DNA of 64,000 bases. Origin: Lachnospiraceae bacterium AM93-12TA. Lineage in GTDB: Bacteria > Bacillota > Clostridia > Lachnospirales > Lachnospiraceae. The DNA lies in NCBI GenBank assembly GCA_027698105.1, contig JAQERH010000006.1:1-64000 (forward strand). Direction: 5' to 3'. The stretch's first letter is position 1, and the number at the start of each line of letters is the position of its first letter. Below, piece after piece: positions 51,756 through 60,241 of this stretch. Both the position numbers and the translations under genes were made by a program. The notes under the pieces are model-generated. The model ran no database searches and was not told the origin of the DNA. It saw nothing but the letters and a program-made list of their open reading frames with translations.

Positions 51756-52855
51756 TCAATCCGGCAGTTTCAATAATAATGCCAATATATAATGCATCAA
51801 AATTTTTGAAAGAAAGCCTTGGAGGATTAGTGCAGCAGACTTTACACAATATAGAAATTATATGTGTAAATGATGGCTCTACAGATGATTCTTTAGAAAT
51901 TATAAAGCAATATGCTTTTAATGATTCGAGAATCAAAATTATTGATAAAAGAAATAGCGGTTATGGAAATACCATGAACGAAGGCATGAAAATTGCAACA
52001 GGAGAATACATAGGAATTTTAGAACCAGATGATTTTTGCGATATTTACATGTTTGATAAGCTCTATTCAATAGCTAAAAGTAATAACGCAGAAGTTGTTA
52101 AATCTAATTATTTTGAATATAGTCAAAAAGAAAATAAAAATACTTTTTTTGAAGTGTTAAATGGTTTGGAATACAATCATGTAACTTCAGCTGAAGAAAA
52201 CGAAAGAATTATTTTTATGCGTCCCTGCATCTGGAGTGCAATTTACCAGAGAAAATTTTTAGAATATAATCATATAATGTTCAATGAGACTCCAGGAGCA
52301 TCGTATCAAGATACAGCTTTTGCTTTTAAAGTGTGGGTATGTGCGAAACGAGTTCTTTTTGTGAAAGAAGCTTACCTACACTATAGAATTGATAATGATA
52401 ATTCTTCTGTAAAATCTTCTGGAAAAGTTTTTAGTATTTGTGATGAGTTTTGGAGTATGCAGTCATTTTTGAACGAGGACAAAAAAAGGAAAGATAGGTT
52501 TTCTAAAATTCTTCAATCACTAAAATTTGATTCATATACATGGAACTTAAATCGGATATCAGAAGAATACCAGACAATTTTTAGTGATCAATTTGCTTTA
52601 GAATTCATTAAATCTGAATATGAGGGTGTGCTTGAAGAATCATATTTTGATGAAGAACGTTGGAGGCGTGTTAAAAGCTTAATGAATTCTTATAAAAAAA
52701 CGCGCGGAGAATTAAGCTTATCAAAACAGCAAGAAATAGAATTTTTGAAAAGACGAGTAAAAGATTTAGAAGAAAGCCATTCATATAAATTTGGCCACTT
52801 TTTTATGCTTGTACCAGGGAAAATAAAAAGATTATTTTCACGCAAAAGTAAGTGA
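51752..52855 (+). CDS. Family 2 glycosyltransferase
   Basis: The 367-residue protein has SIIMPIYNASKFLKESLGG, CVNDGSTDDSLE and the ILEPDDFCDIYM segment in place of the usual DxD region. The C-terminus has a coiled coil (KQQEIEFLKRRVKDLEES) and the tail YKFGHFFMLVPGKIKRLF, which resembles the tail of the preceding protein (WKVGHAILYIPKLVKRVL). It overlaps the preceding stop by four bases (ATGA). It is strongly AT-rich. Confidence 0.88.
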   Translation: MINPAVSIIMPIYNASKFLKESLGGLVQQTLHNIEIICVNDGSTDDSLEIIKQYAFNDSRIKIIDKRNSGYGNTMNEGMKIATGEYIGILEPDDFCDIYMFDKLYSIAKSNNAEVVKSNYFEYSQKENKNTFFEVLNGLEYNHVTSAEENERIIFMRPCIWSAIYQRKFLEYNHIMFNETPGASYQDTAFAFKVWVCAKRVLFVKEAYLHYRIDNDNSSVKSSGKVFSICDEFWSMQSFLNEDKKRKDRFSKILQSLKFDSYTWNLNRISEEYQTIFSDQFALEFIKSEYEGVLEESYFDEERWRRVKSLMNSYKKTRGELSLSKQQEIEFLKRRVKDLEESHSYKFGHFFMLVPGKIKRLFSRKSK

Positions 52856-52865
52856 GGAATATGAT

Positions 52866-53891
52866 TTGAAAAATGGAATAACCAATATATGGAGATTGAT
52901 TTTTACGTTGCTAATAATGTATTACCATACCTTTGTTTTTGGTGTTACTGAACCATATCATTTTTCAACAGCTTATTTGTTTGTTGACTATTTTTTTATT
53001 TTAACGGGCTATTTGACAATGAAGCATTTTGCTTCTGCTGGTTATGTAGGTATAAATAAGCGAGCAGAGCAGAGTATACAATATACATTCAAGAAATTTG
53101 GCAAATTTATGCCGTATACAACAATTGCGATTTTTTTTGAGTATATAATGGATAATTTTCATTTGCTAAAGCACTCTACACTTGAATTTGTAGTGAGTTT
53201 TTCTGATATGCCATATGAAATGTTGCTTTTGAGCCAATTTTATAAAAATTATCCAAATGTAAATACTTTATGGTATTTATCTGCTATGCTAATTGTTTTC
53301 CCAATATTTTGTTATACTTTGCAGTCTACAAATAAATCTTTTTTAAAAATAATTTCACCTTTATTTCCTATGTTTTTTTGAGGGGCATGTAGGGCGGAAT
53401 TGGGTTCTTGGGCTGCAATAGTCAGAGCATTTTGTGTGATGATGGGAGGTGTTTTATCTTACTTTTTAAGTTGTTATTTAAAAGAAAAAAAGTATGGAAA
53501 TAAGGTGAAAATTTTATTGACAATAGCTGAATTTACCTCTATAGCAATTATGATTGGAATTTCATATTTTAGTTTAGAAAATATATTGTGGATTGATGGA
53601 CTATCAATTATTAATATTGCAATCATGTTTTCTTGTCAAAGCTACACTGTTAAGATTCCAGAAACTAAAATTTTATTTTATTTCGGAAAACTGAGTATGA
53701 TTATGTATATTTGGCATTGGGTTATAGCAACTTTTATTAACTGTTTTTTTTCTGCATATAGATTGTTTGATAAAATTTTACTACTTTATATAATAACATT
53801 TATTGTTTCCAATATTCATCTAATGATAAATAAAGTTTTAATGATTAATGTGGAAAATAAAAGGTTGTTAAAAGTGAAAAGACAATGTTGA
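52866..53891 (+). pseudogene. Acyltransferase-like membrane protein gene interrupted by an in-frame stop
   Basis: Two consecutive segments in the same frame together look like one membrane acyltransferase of about 340 residues. The first (52866-53381, 171 codons) has WRLIFTLLIMYYHTFVFG and LFVDYFFILTGYL; the second (to 53891) has WAAIVRAFCVMMGGVLSYFL and MYIWHWVIATF. They are separated by TGA at 53379-53381, right after a run of seven T. The second part lacks a good ribosome site. It may be a pseudogene, a sequencing slip or a site of read-through. If intact it would O-acylate the polysaccharide. Confidence 0.72.
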
Positions 53892-53928
53892 AGAGGATTG
53901 CATCTAGCATAAAAAGGAGACAGGTTCG

Positions 53929-54849
53929 ATGAACGCAACACTTATCATCATGGCTGCAGGTATCGGCTCCCGTTTTGGAAAAGGTATCAAGCAGCTGGAG
54001 AAAATGTCGGATGCAGGGGAAATTATCATGGATTATTCCATTTATGATGCTATCTCCGCAGGATTCAATAAAGTTGTCTTCGTAATCCGGAAGGAGATTG
54101 AAGAAGAATTTCGACAGGTAATTGGGGATCGGATTGCTGAAAAGATAACGGTAGAGTATGCTTTTCAGGAACTGGAAGATCTGCCGGAAGGGTTTACTGT
54201 GCCGGAAGGCAGGAGAAAACCCTGGGGAACGGGACAGGCAGTTCTGGCCTGCAGGGATGTGGTGAAAGAGCCGTTTGTTATTATCAATGCAGATGATTAT
54301 TACGGAAGAAGCGCTTACAAAATGCTTTATGAGTTTTTGCTTCGGACAGCGGAAAAGAGCACAGATGGAGTGTTAAAACTTGCCATGGCCGGATTCCGAC
54401 TAAAGAATACATTAAGTGAAAATGGAACGGTCACACGGGGACTTTGTGTGGCAGATGAAAATGGAATGCTGAAACGTGTTGTGGAGACGAGAGGGATTCG
54501 GACACAGGAAGGCCGTGTGATCTGTGACAATGAAGATGTGATGGATCTTTTAACGCCTGATTCCATCGTTTCCATGAATATGTGGGCTGGAACGCCAGAA
54601 CTGTTTCCGGTTCTTGAACAGGGATTTCGGGAGTTTTTAAATAAGACAGACGGGGATCCTTTGAAAAAAGAATACCTTCTGCCTGATATTGTGGCAGATT
54701 TACTGGACAAAAAGCAGGCGGAGGTAACCGTTTTAAGTACAGATGATCACTGGATCGGAATCACCTATCAGGAAGATGTTGAGAAAGCGAAGGCAGATTT
54801 CAATGCGTTAGTGGAAGCGGAAATCTACCATATGCCATTGTGGAGATAA
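53929..54849 (+). CDS. Sugar-phosphate nucleotidyltransferase-like protein
   Basis: The 306-residue protein begins ATLIIMAAGIGSRFGKGIKQ, the nucleotide-binding signature of NTP transferases, and has FVIINADDYYGRSAYKML (about residues 122-139) where the metal-binding Asp lies. The C-terminus lacks the left-handed beta helix of GlmU-like enzymes. It presumably activates a sugar phosphate for the polysaccharide; the sugar is unknown. Base composition returns here to that of the flanking genome. AAAGGAGACAGG precedes the start. Confidence 0.85.
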   Translation: MNATLIIMAAGIGSRFGKGIKQLEKMSDAGEIIMDYSIYDAISAGFNKVVFVIRKEIEEEFRQVIGDRIAEKITVEYAFQELEDLPEGFTVPEGRRKPWGTGQAVLACRDVVKEPFVIINADDYYGRSAYKMLYEFLLRTAEKSTDGVLKLAMAGFRLKNTLSENGTVTRGLCVADENGMLKRVVETRGIRTQEGRVICDNEDVMDLLTPDSIVSMNMWAGTPELFPVLEQGFREFLNKTDGDPLKKEYLLPDIVADLLDKKQAEVTVLSTDDHWIGITYQEDVEKAKADFNALVEAEIYHMPLWR

Positions 54850-54855
54850 ACGATC

Positions 54856-56151
54856 ATGAAGCTGTGTGGAATTTCAACTTCCCTTTTTTACCTTTTCATC
54901 CTTCTGAAACCCCTCTACATCTTCCCCTCTGGCTCTGTAGGAATAGCGGATATCTGCCTGATGCTGTCCTTCCTCACGGCTCTTCTTGGTAAAAAGCAGA
55001 GCGGCCAGGGGATTCGCCTGTTCCGGGAGGATGTTCCCTTTTACCTGTTTCTGGGGTTTGTGGTGCTGATTAATGGATGCTGGTACGTCCATTACGGAAA
55101 CAGGGAATTTCTCCTTTATACTATGTACTGGATGTATTCAGCGGCAGCCATCTGGACGTTCCGCGTTCTGTATTCTCACGTATTTATGCGTGGAGTGGTG
55201 CTGGCCTGCAGCGTCAACATACTAGTGCAGGCAGCGGTTCTTTTTTCCGGACAGGGCCGGTATTTTCATGAGAGCTGGGGCGGTTCCCGATTTATGGGAA
55301 CATTTAATGATCCGAATCAGTTTGCATTCTTTCTGTTTACCATGTTTCTGGTTCTTTTTATGGCATACTGCCAGAGAAACAGGAACGGTTCAGGAGATAC
55401 CAGACAGCAGATACTTCTGCAAGGATTGTTTTTTCTGGTGTCTGCGCTGGTACTGTTTTTAATCGGCTGCTCGAAATCGACAGGTGTCTTTCTGGGACTT
55501 CTGGTATTCTTTTTCGTCCTGCTGTGGCAGTGGCTCTGGGACAGGATGCGACATTCAGGAAGGCGTCTGTCCTGGCAGCTGGGAGTGATTGGGCTGGCAG
55601 TGGCGGGAGGAATTCTGCTGTGGCAGCTCTGGCCGTCTGCAGATTTTGATATCTCTAAAACAGATTATTCTCTGATTTCCAGAGTCCAGCAGAAAATCTG
55701 GAAGCTTTCCAATGGGAATCTGGCGGATCTTTTATATGACCGCAGCGCAGAACGCCTGGTTCTGGAGCCCCATTATCTTCTGTTCGGGGCAGGAGAGGGA
55801 TATTTTGAACGCTTTATTCCCTGGGGATTTGAAGCCCGTCTGAGTCCTGGCGTATTTCATGTGTTCCATGTCAATGAAATTCATTCCAGTTTCTTTGATG
55901 TCTGGTTTTCTTATGGACTGATTCCAATGGCGCTTCTTACATATTGGATTATGAAACATGCAGTGCGCTGCAGCCGGAGACAGAGGGCGGCTGTGATTGC
56001 CCTGCTTGCTGAAAGTTTTACCCTGATGAATCTGCGCCAGCCATTTTTCTGGTTTATTCTGGTACTGGCCGGAATAGGCGCAGGATCTGCTTTAAACAGG
56101 AATTTATCTAAAAAAGAAACAGAATATAAAACAGTCTTGACTGGTTCATAG
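54856..56151 (+). CDS. O-antigen ligase/polymerase-like membrane protein
   Basis: The 431-residue protein has about eleven hydrophobic helices and a large loop near residues 290-340. Features that resemble O-antigen ligase and Wzy proteins are FMGTFNDPNQFAFFLFTM (about residues 146-163) and the loop FHVNEIHSSFFDVWFSYG with its conserved His. It may polymerise repeat units or ligate the finished chain. A polymerase of this type is not strictly needed beside an ABC exporter. It lies six bases after the nucleotidyltransferase and ends the operon before a terminator. Confidence 0.82.
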   Translation: MKLCGISTSLFYLFILLKPLYIFPSGSVGIADICLMLSFLTALLGKKQSGQGIRLFREDVPFYLFLGFVVLINGCWYVHYGNREFLLYTMYWMYSAAAIWTFRVLYSHVFMRGVVLACSVNILVQAAVLFSGQGRYFHESWGGSRFMGTFNDPNQFAFFLFTMFLVLFMAYCQRNRNGSGDTRQQILLQGLFFLVSALVLFLIGCSKSTGVFLGLLVFFFVLLWQWLWDRMRHSGRRLSWQLGVIGLAVAGGILLWQLWPSADFDISKTDYSLISRVQQKIWKLSNGNLADLLYDRSAERLVLEPHYLLFGAGEGYFERFIPWGFEARLSPGVFHVFHVNEIHSSFFDVWFSYGLIPMALLTYWIMKHAVRCSRRQRAAVIALLAESFTLMNLRQPFFWFILVLAGIGAGSALNRNLSKKETEYKTVLTGS

Positions 56152-56153
56152 CC

Positions 56154-56210
56154 AGAAGCAGTCCTGCGGCAGAGCTTGAAAGTATCTGTCTCAGGGCTGT
56201 TTCTGCTTTT
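56154..56210 (+). terminator. Intrinsic terminator of the polysaccharide operon
   Basis: AGAAGCAGTCCTG (56154-56166) pairs with CAGGGCTGTTTCT (56192-56204), a 13 bp stem with two G-U pairs and a 25-base loop, followed by GCTTTT. It marks the boundary to the second cobalamin block. Confidence 0.7.
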
Positions 56211-56317
56211 CAGAAAAGTTTGTCTTTTTGCGGTTTTCAGGAGACTTTCTGACGGTTCTGTGATAAAATGGGAACGCTTACTACATATGCATACAATAAA
56301 AATAAGGAGGCTTTTCT

Positions 56318-57487
56318 ATGCCTTATCTGCACGGCGGCGATGTTTACGGCGCTGCCAGTATAGAGATTGATTTTTCGGTGAATACCACGCCTTTAGGTGT
56401 TCCTCCGGCTGTCCTTCAGGCGGTCTTTTCCTGCCAGGAGGAGATTCTCCGCTACCCGGACAGTCAGTGCAGAGCCTTGAGGCAGGCTCTGTCTGAGTTC
56501 TGGACCCGCTTTCTGGCTTCTGACAGTTCTGCTGGTCTGAGTCTGCCCGCTTCCTGCTTTATCTGCGGAAATGGAGCGGCAGATCTGATTTTTGCCCTGG
56601 CGAGGGCTTTAAAGCCGAGGAAAGCTGTGTTATTTGACCCCTGTTTTTCTGAATATGAGGAGGCGCTGAAAGCAGAGGACTGCAGTATCATAAGAATACC
56701 GCTTGTGCCAGAACAAGACTGGCTGCCATCTTTAGAGGATTTTCTGGAATGTATGAAACGGTCTGGAGGAGCAGATCTTGTTTTCCTGGGAAATCCCAAC
56801 AATCCAACCGGCATGGTTCTGGAATCGGTTCAGACAGAGAAACTGCTTCAAATTTGCAGCCGTTTTTCAGCTGTTCTGGTGGTAGATGAGTGTTTTAATG
56901 GATTTCTGGATCATCCGGAGCAGTTTACTGTGGCAGGACTGACAAAAAACTATCCCAATCTGTTTGTGCTGAACGCATTTACAAAGGTGTATGGAATGGC
57001 CGGGCTGCGTCTGGGATACGGAATCTGTTCAGATACAGAACTTCTGGAACGGATGACAGCAGTCAGACAGCCCTGGAGCGTTTCCGGGGTGGCCCAGAAG
57101 GCAGGGATTGCGGCGCTTTCGGAAGAGTCCTTTGCAGCGAGAGCCAGAGAACTGGTCAGCCGGGAACGGGCATTTCTGACAGAGGAAATGAAAAAACTGG
57201 GATTTACGGTATATCCTTCTATGGTAAATTATCTGTTATTTTCCCATCCCTGGGAAACAAAGCCAGAGCTGAAGGCTTTTTTAATGAAGCGAGGTATCCT
57301 GATCCGTTCCTGTTCCGATTACAGGAGCCTGAATTCTTCCTTTTACAGGATTGCCGTGAAGACGCGAAGAGAAAACAAAAGGCTGCTGCAGGAACTTAAA
57401 GCGTGGAAGGACTGCAGCCAGGAGAATGACCGTGTACAGCAGGAAAACGGGCAGGAAGCACAGAAAACACAGCAGGGAGGAAGATGA
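56318..57487 (+). CDS. cobD: Threonine-phosphate decarboxylase CobD (PLP-dependent aminotransferase fold)
   Basis: The 389-residue protein starts [20 protein letters not shown], the CobD-type opening, and has [12 protein letters not shown] (about residues 150-161), VVDECFNGF and [17 protein letters not shown] with the PLP lysine (about 225). It is related to histidinol-phosphate aminotransferase, but the start motif and the following cobQ favour CobD, which makes aminopropanol phosphate for CbiB. The start is supported by AAGGAGG (56304-56310). Confidence 0.88.
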   Translation: MPYLHGGDVYGAASIEIDFSVNTTPLGVPPAVLQAVFSCQEEILRYPDSQCRALRQALSEFWTRFLASDSSAGLSLPASCFICGNGAADLIFALARALKPRKAVLFDPCFSEYEEALKAEDCSIIRIPLVPEQDWLPSLEDFLECMKRSGGADLVFLGNPNNPTGMVLESVQTEKLLQICSRFSAVLVVDECFNGFLDHPEQFTVAGLTKNYPNLFVLNAFTKVYGMAGLRLGYGICSDTELLERMTAVRQPWSVSGVAQKAGIAALSEESFAARARELVSRERAFLTEEMKKLGFTVYPSMVNYLLFSHPWETKPELKAFLMKRGILIRSCSDYRSLNSSFYRIAVKTRRENKRLLQELKAWKDCSQENDRVQQENGQEAQKTQQGGR

Positions 57488-57488
57488 C

Positions 57489-59039
57489 ATGGCAAAAGCG
57501 ATTATGATTCAGGGGACAATGTCAAATGCAGGAAAAAGTCTGCTGGCTGCCGGGCTCTGCCGCATCTTTAAGCAGGATGGTTTTCGGACAGCGCCGTTTA
57601 AGTCACAAAATATGGCTCTCAATTCATACATTACCATGGAGGGACTGGAAATGGGCCGGGCCCAGGCTGTTCAGGCCCAGGCGGCAGGAGTGGAGCCAGA
57701 GGCGGCTATGAACCCGATCCTTCTAAAACCTTCCAGTGATACTGGTTCCCAGGTTATTGTTATGGGAACGCCGGTGGGAACCATGCCTGCCAGGGAATAT
57801 TTTCAGTATAAAAAGACACTGATTCCAGAGATTCAGAAGGCCTATGAAAAGCTGGATCAGGAATATGACATTATTGTGATTGAAGGCGCAGGCAGTCCTG
57901 CTGAGATTAATCTGAAGCAGGATGATATTGTAAATATGGGGATGGCAAAACTGGCAGGAGCTCCTGTTCTCCTGGCAGGAGATATTGACCGGGGAGGCGT
58001 ATTTGCCCAGCTTTATGGCACCGTAATGCTTCTGGAGGAAGATGAGCGCTCCTATATTAAAGGACTTTTGATTAATAAATTCAGGGGAGATCGGACGATT
58101 CTGGAGCCGGGAGCCAGAATGATAGAAGATCTGTGCCAGATTCCTGTGGCAGGGATTATCCCGTATATGAATGTAGACATTGAGGATGAGGACAGTTTGA
58201 GCAGCCGACTGCAGGAAAAACGGGACGGCGCACTGATTGATATAGCGGTGATTCGTTTCCCGCGCCTGTCCAATTTCACAGATTTTAACGTATTTTCCTG
58301 CATCAGCGGAGTATCGGTCCGCTATGTAAAAGAAGCAGGAGAGCTGGGAAGCCCGGATCTGGTGATTCTGCCGGGAACGAAAAACACGATCCAGGATCTG
58401 CTGTGGATGAGGCAGAACGGTCTGGAGGCGGCTGTACTGAAAGCAGCGGCTGTCGGGATTCCGGTGTTTGGCATCTGTGGAGGATATCAGATGCTGGGAA
58501 AAGAACTAAGGGATCTGTCTGGGCTGGAATCTGGCATTTCCGGAACCAGACTGCGGGGAATGAGACTGCTGGAAACAGAGACAGACTTTGAAGAGGAGAA
58601 AATGAGAACAAGGGTAACTGGGAAGTTCCAGCCTGTTTCGGGAATGTTTTCTGCTCTTTCCGGCCGCAGCTTTTCCGGATATGAAATCCATATGGGACGT
58701 ACCAGGTACCTGGAGAAAGGAAGGGCCCTGGCGCAGCTGGAGGAGCACCAGCTTAATAAGACAGAGGGTTCACCGGAAGGGCGACTGGATGGGTGTGTCT
58801 CAGGGAATGTGTTTGGAACCTATGTGCATGGTATCTTTGACGAGCCGGGAATTGCAGAAACTGTGGCAGAAGCGCTTTTTAAGCGAAAGGGTCTGGGGCT
58901 GTCTTCTGTAGAGACGTTTGATTACAGGGTCTACCGTGAGGAACAGTTTGATCTTCTGGCTTCTGAGCTGAGAAAAAGCCTTGACATGGAGATGATTTAC
59001 AGAATTCTTGAGGAAGGAATTCCACAGCAGGAAGGATAA
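57489..59039 (+). CDS. cobQ: Cobyric acid synthase (CobQ/CbiP)
   Basis: The 516-residue protein begins with [19 protein letters not shown] (P-loop), then [13 protein letters not shown] and [19 protein letters not shown], and ends with an amidotransferase domain containing [10 protein letters not shown] (Cys about 330), YEIHMGRTR and YVHGIFD. It amidates the b, d, e and g carboxylates of adenosylcobyrinate diamide. It begins one base after cobD with GGGAGGAAG before the ATG. An upstream in-frame ATG at 57426 lies inside cobD and is not needed. Confidence 0.95.
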   Translation: MAKAIMIQGTMSNAGKSLLAAGLCRIFKQDGFRTAPFKSQNMALNSYITMEGLEMGRAQAVQAQAAGVEPEAAMNPILLKPSSDTGSQVIVMGTPVGTMPAREYFQYKKTLIPEIQKAYEKLDQEYDIIVIEGAGSPAEINLKQDDIVNMGMAKLAGAPVLLAGDIDRGGVFAQLYGTVMLLEEDERSYIKGLLINKFRGDRTILEPGARMIEDLCQIPVAGIIPYMNVDIEDEDSLSSRLQEKRDGALIDIAVIRFPRLSNFTDFNVFSCISGVSVRYVKEAGELGSPDLVILPGTKNTIQDLLWMRQNGLEAAVLKAAAVGIPVFGICGGYQMLGKELRDLSGLESGISGTRLRGMRLLETETDFEEEKMRTRVTGKFQPVSGMFSALSGRSFSGYEIHMGRTRYLEKGRALAQLEEHQLNKTEGSPEGRLDGCVSGNVFGTYVHGIFDEPGIAETVAEALFKRKGLGLSSVETFDYRVYREEQFDLLASELRKSLDMEMIYRILEEGIPQQEG

Positions 59040-59055
59040 GGAGGGAAGGACAGAT

Positions 59056-59709
59056 ATGAAAACAGAGTTAGAACAGGTGCTTCCAGAGGATATTGAGAAG
59101 AGAAGCTTTGAAATCATTTCAGAGGAACTCTTGACATTGTATCCGGAATTTAAGTGTACACCGCAGGAGGAACTGATCTTAAAGCGTGTCATCCACACGA
59201 CAGCGGATTTCGACTACGCTGAAAATCTGATTTTTTCGGAGGGTGCTGTAAAACAGGCTTTGGAAGCATTAAAGAACGGAGCCGTGATTGTGACAGATAC
59301 TAACATGGGAAAGGCTGGAATTAACAAAAAGAGCCTGGAAAAGCTGGGATCCCAGGTTTACTGCTTTATGGCTGATCCGGATGTGGCAGAAAAGGCTGCA
59401 AAAGAGGGGACAACACGAGCTGCAGCCAGCATGGATAAGACTGCAGAGATGGGAAAAGACTGTATTATCGCTGTGGGAAATGCTCCGACAGCTCTGGTAC
59501 GTCTCTATGAGCTGATTCAGGAGGGCAGGCTGTCTCCGAAGCTGATCATCGGAGTGCCTGTAGGCTTTGTCAATGTAGTCCAGTCGAAAGAGATGATACT
59601 TTCTCTGGAGCATACTCCTTATATTGTGGCCAGAGGGAGAAAAGGAGGCAGCAATGTGGCAGCTGCCATCTGCAACGGCCTGATTTACCAGCTGGCCAGA
59701 GAGCGTTAA
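59056..59709 (+). CDS. cbiC: Cobalt-precorrin-8 methylmutase CbiC
   Basis: The 217-residue protein has the CbiC segments IEKRSFEIISEEL (about 11-23), RVIHTTADFDYAENLIFSEG (about 42-61), VTDTNMGKAG and GVPVGFVNVVQSKE. It moves the C11 methyl group to C12 to give cobyrinate. The start at 59056 follows AAGGAGGGAAGGA. It is the third gene of this block after cobD and cobQ and precedes a hairpin terminator. Confidence 0.95.
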   Translation: MKTELEQVLPEDIEKRSFEIISEELLTLYPEFKCTPQEELILKRVIHTTADFDYAENLIFSEGAVKQALEALKNGAVIVTDTNMGKAGINKKSLEKLGSQVYCFMADPDVAEKAAKEGTTRAAASMDKTAEMGKDCIIAVGNAPTALVRLYELIQEGRLSPKLIIGVPVGFVNVVQSKEMILSLEHTPYIVARGRKGGSNVAAAICNGLIYQLARER

Positions 59710-59741
59710 AAGAAAATTTTTTTTAAACATTTAGAAAGAAC

Positions 59742-59770
59742 CTGCCGGCAGAGCTTTCTTCTGCCGGCAG
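59742..59770. terminator. Palindromic hairpin between converging cbiC and the Cys-rich gene
   Basis: CTGCCGGCAG occurs at 59742-59751 and again at 59761-59770; since it is its own reverse complement the two copies form a 10 bp stem with a nine-base loop. On the opposite strand it is followed by TTCTTTCT, and on the + strand by GGTTT, so it is best read as a weak bidirectional terminator. Confidence 0.6.
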
Positions 59771-59810
59771 CTGTCGGTTTAGAAAAGCGGTTTTTTAATG
59801 CCGTTTAAAA

Positions 59811-60062
59811 TCAGCAGCAGAAGCCGCCGCCTCCGTTACCGCCTCCACAGCAGCAGCACAGCAGAATGATCCAGATCAGGCATTCACAGCCTCCTCCGAA
59901 GCCTCCGCATCCACCGCCGCAGCCATTATGTTCACAGCAGAAGCCGCCGCCGCAGCCACCGCAGCACAGCAGGATCAGAATCAGGAAAATCATGTTATTT
60001 CCGCCTCCTGCTGTCTCGCACCCACATCCGCATCCGCAGTTAGTTGCTGATAAATCACTCAT
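59811..60062 (-). CDS. Small cysteine/glycine-rich protein with two hydrophobic segments
   Basis: The 83-residue protein contains 19 cysteines and about 25 glycines. It opens MSDLSATNCGCGCGC, has two hydrophobic stretches (MIFLILILLCC and CLIWIILLCCCC) and ends GGGGFCC. Proteins like this are sometimes labelled chorion-class high-cysteine proteins in Lachnospiraceae. Its function is unknown: a spore coat, membrane or metal-binding role are all possible. The ATG at 60062 is supported by GGAGG eight bases upstream; a longer open frame to 60203 has no such support. The proline-rich reading frame on the other strand is its shadow. Confidence 0.68.
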   Translation of the reverse strand: MSDLSATNCGCGCGCETAGGGNNMIFLILILLCCGGCGGGFCCEHNGCGGGCGGFGGGCECLIWIILLCCCCGGGNGGGGFCC

Positions 60063-60166
60063 ACCAAGTTCCTCCGACTTTTTCTTTACACTCCATCTTA
60101 TGCCTGACTGCTTGCCACAGTTTCCATGAAAATCTAAATAATCTGAAAAATATGCAGGACAGGTGA

Positions 60167-60194
60167 TTGAAGGTACACAGAAAGTGTGTATAAT
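60167..60194 (+). promoter_or_regulatory. Promoter of the alanyl-tRNA editing gene
   Basis: TTGAAG (60167-60172), a 16 bp spacer and TATAAT (60189-60194), 47 bp before the start codon at 60242. Confidence 0.7.
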
Positions 60195-60241
60195 TATAAT
60201 CATTGACCGGACAGGTCTTAAAACAGGAGGTTAGACGGAAT

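Noticed and set aside
59866..60129. Proline-rich reading frame on the + strand
   Set aside because: It lies opposite the Gly/Cys-rich gene; Gly and Cys codons read backward give Pro- and His/Gln-rich nonsense. It has no ribosome binding site and no hydrophobic core.
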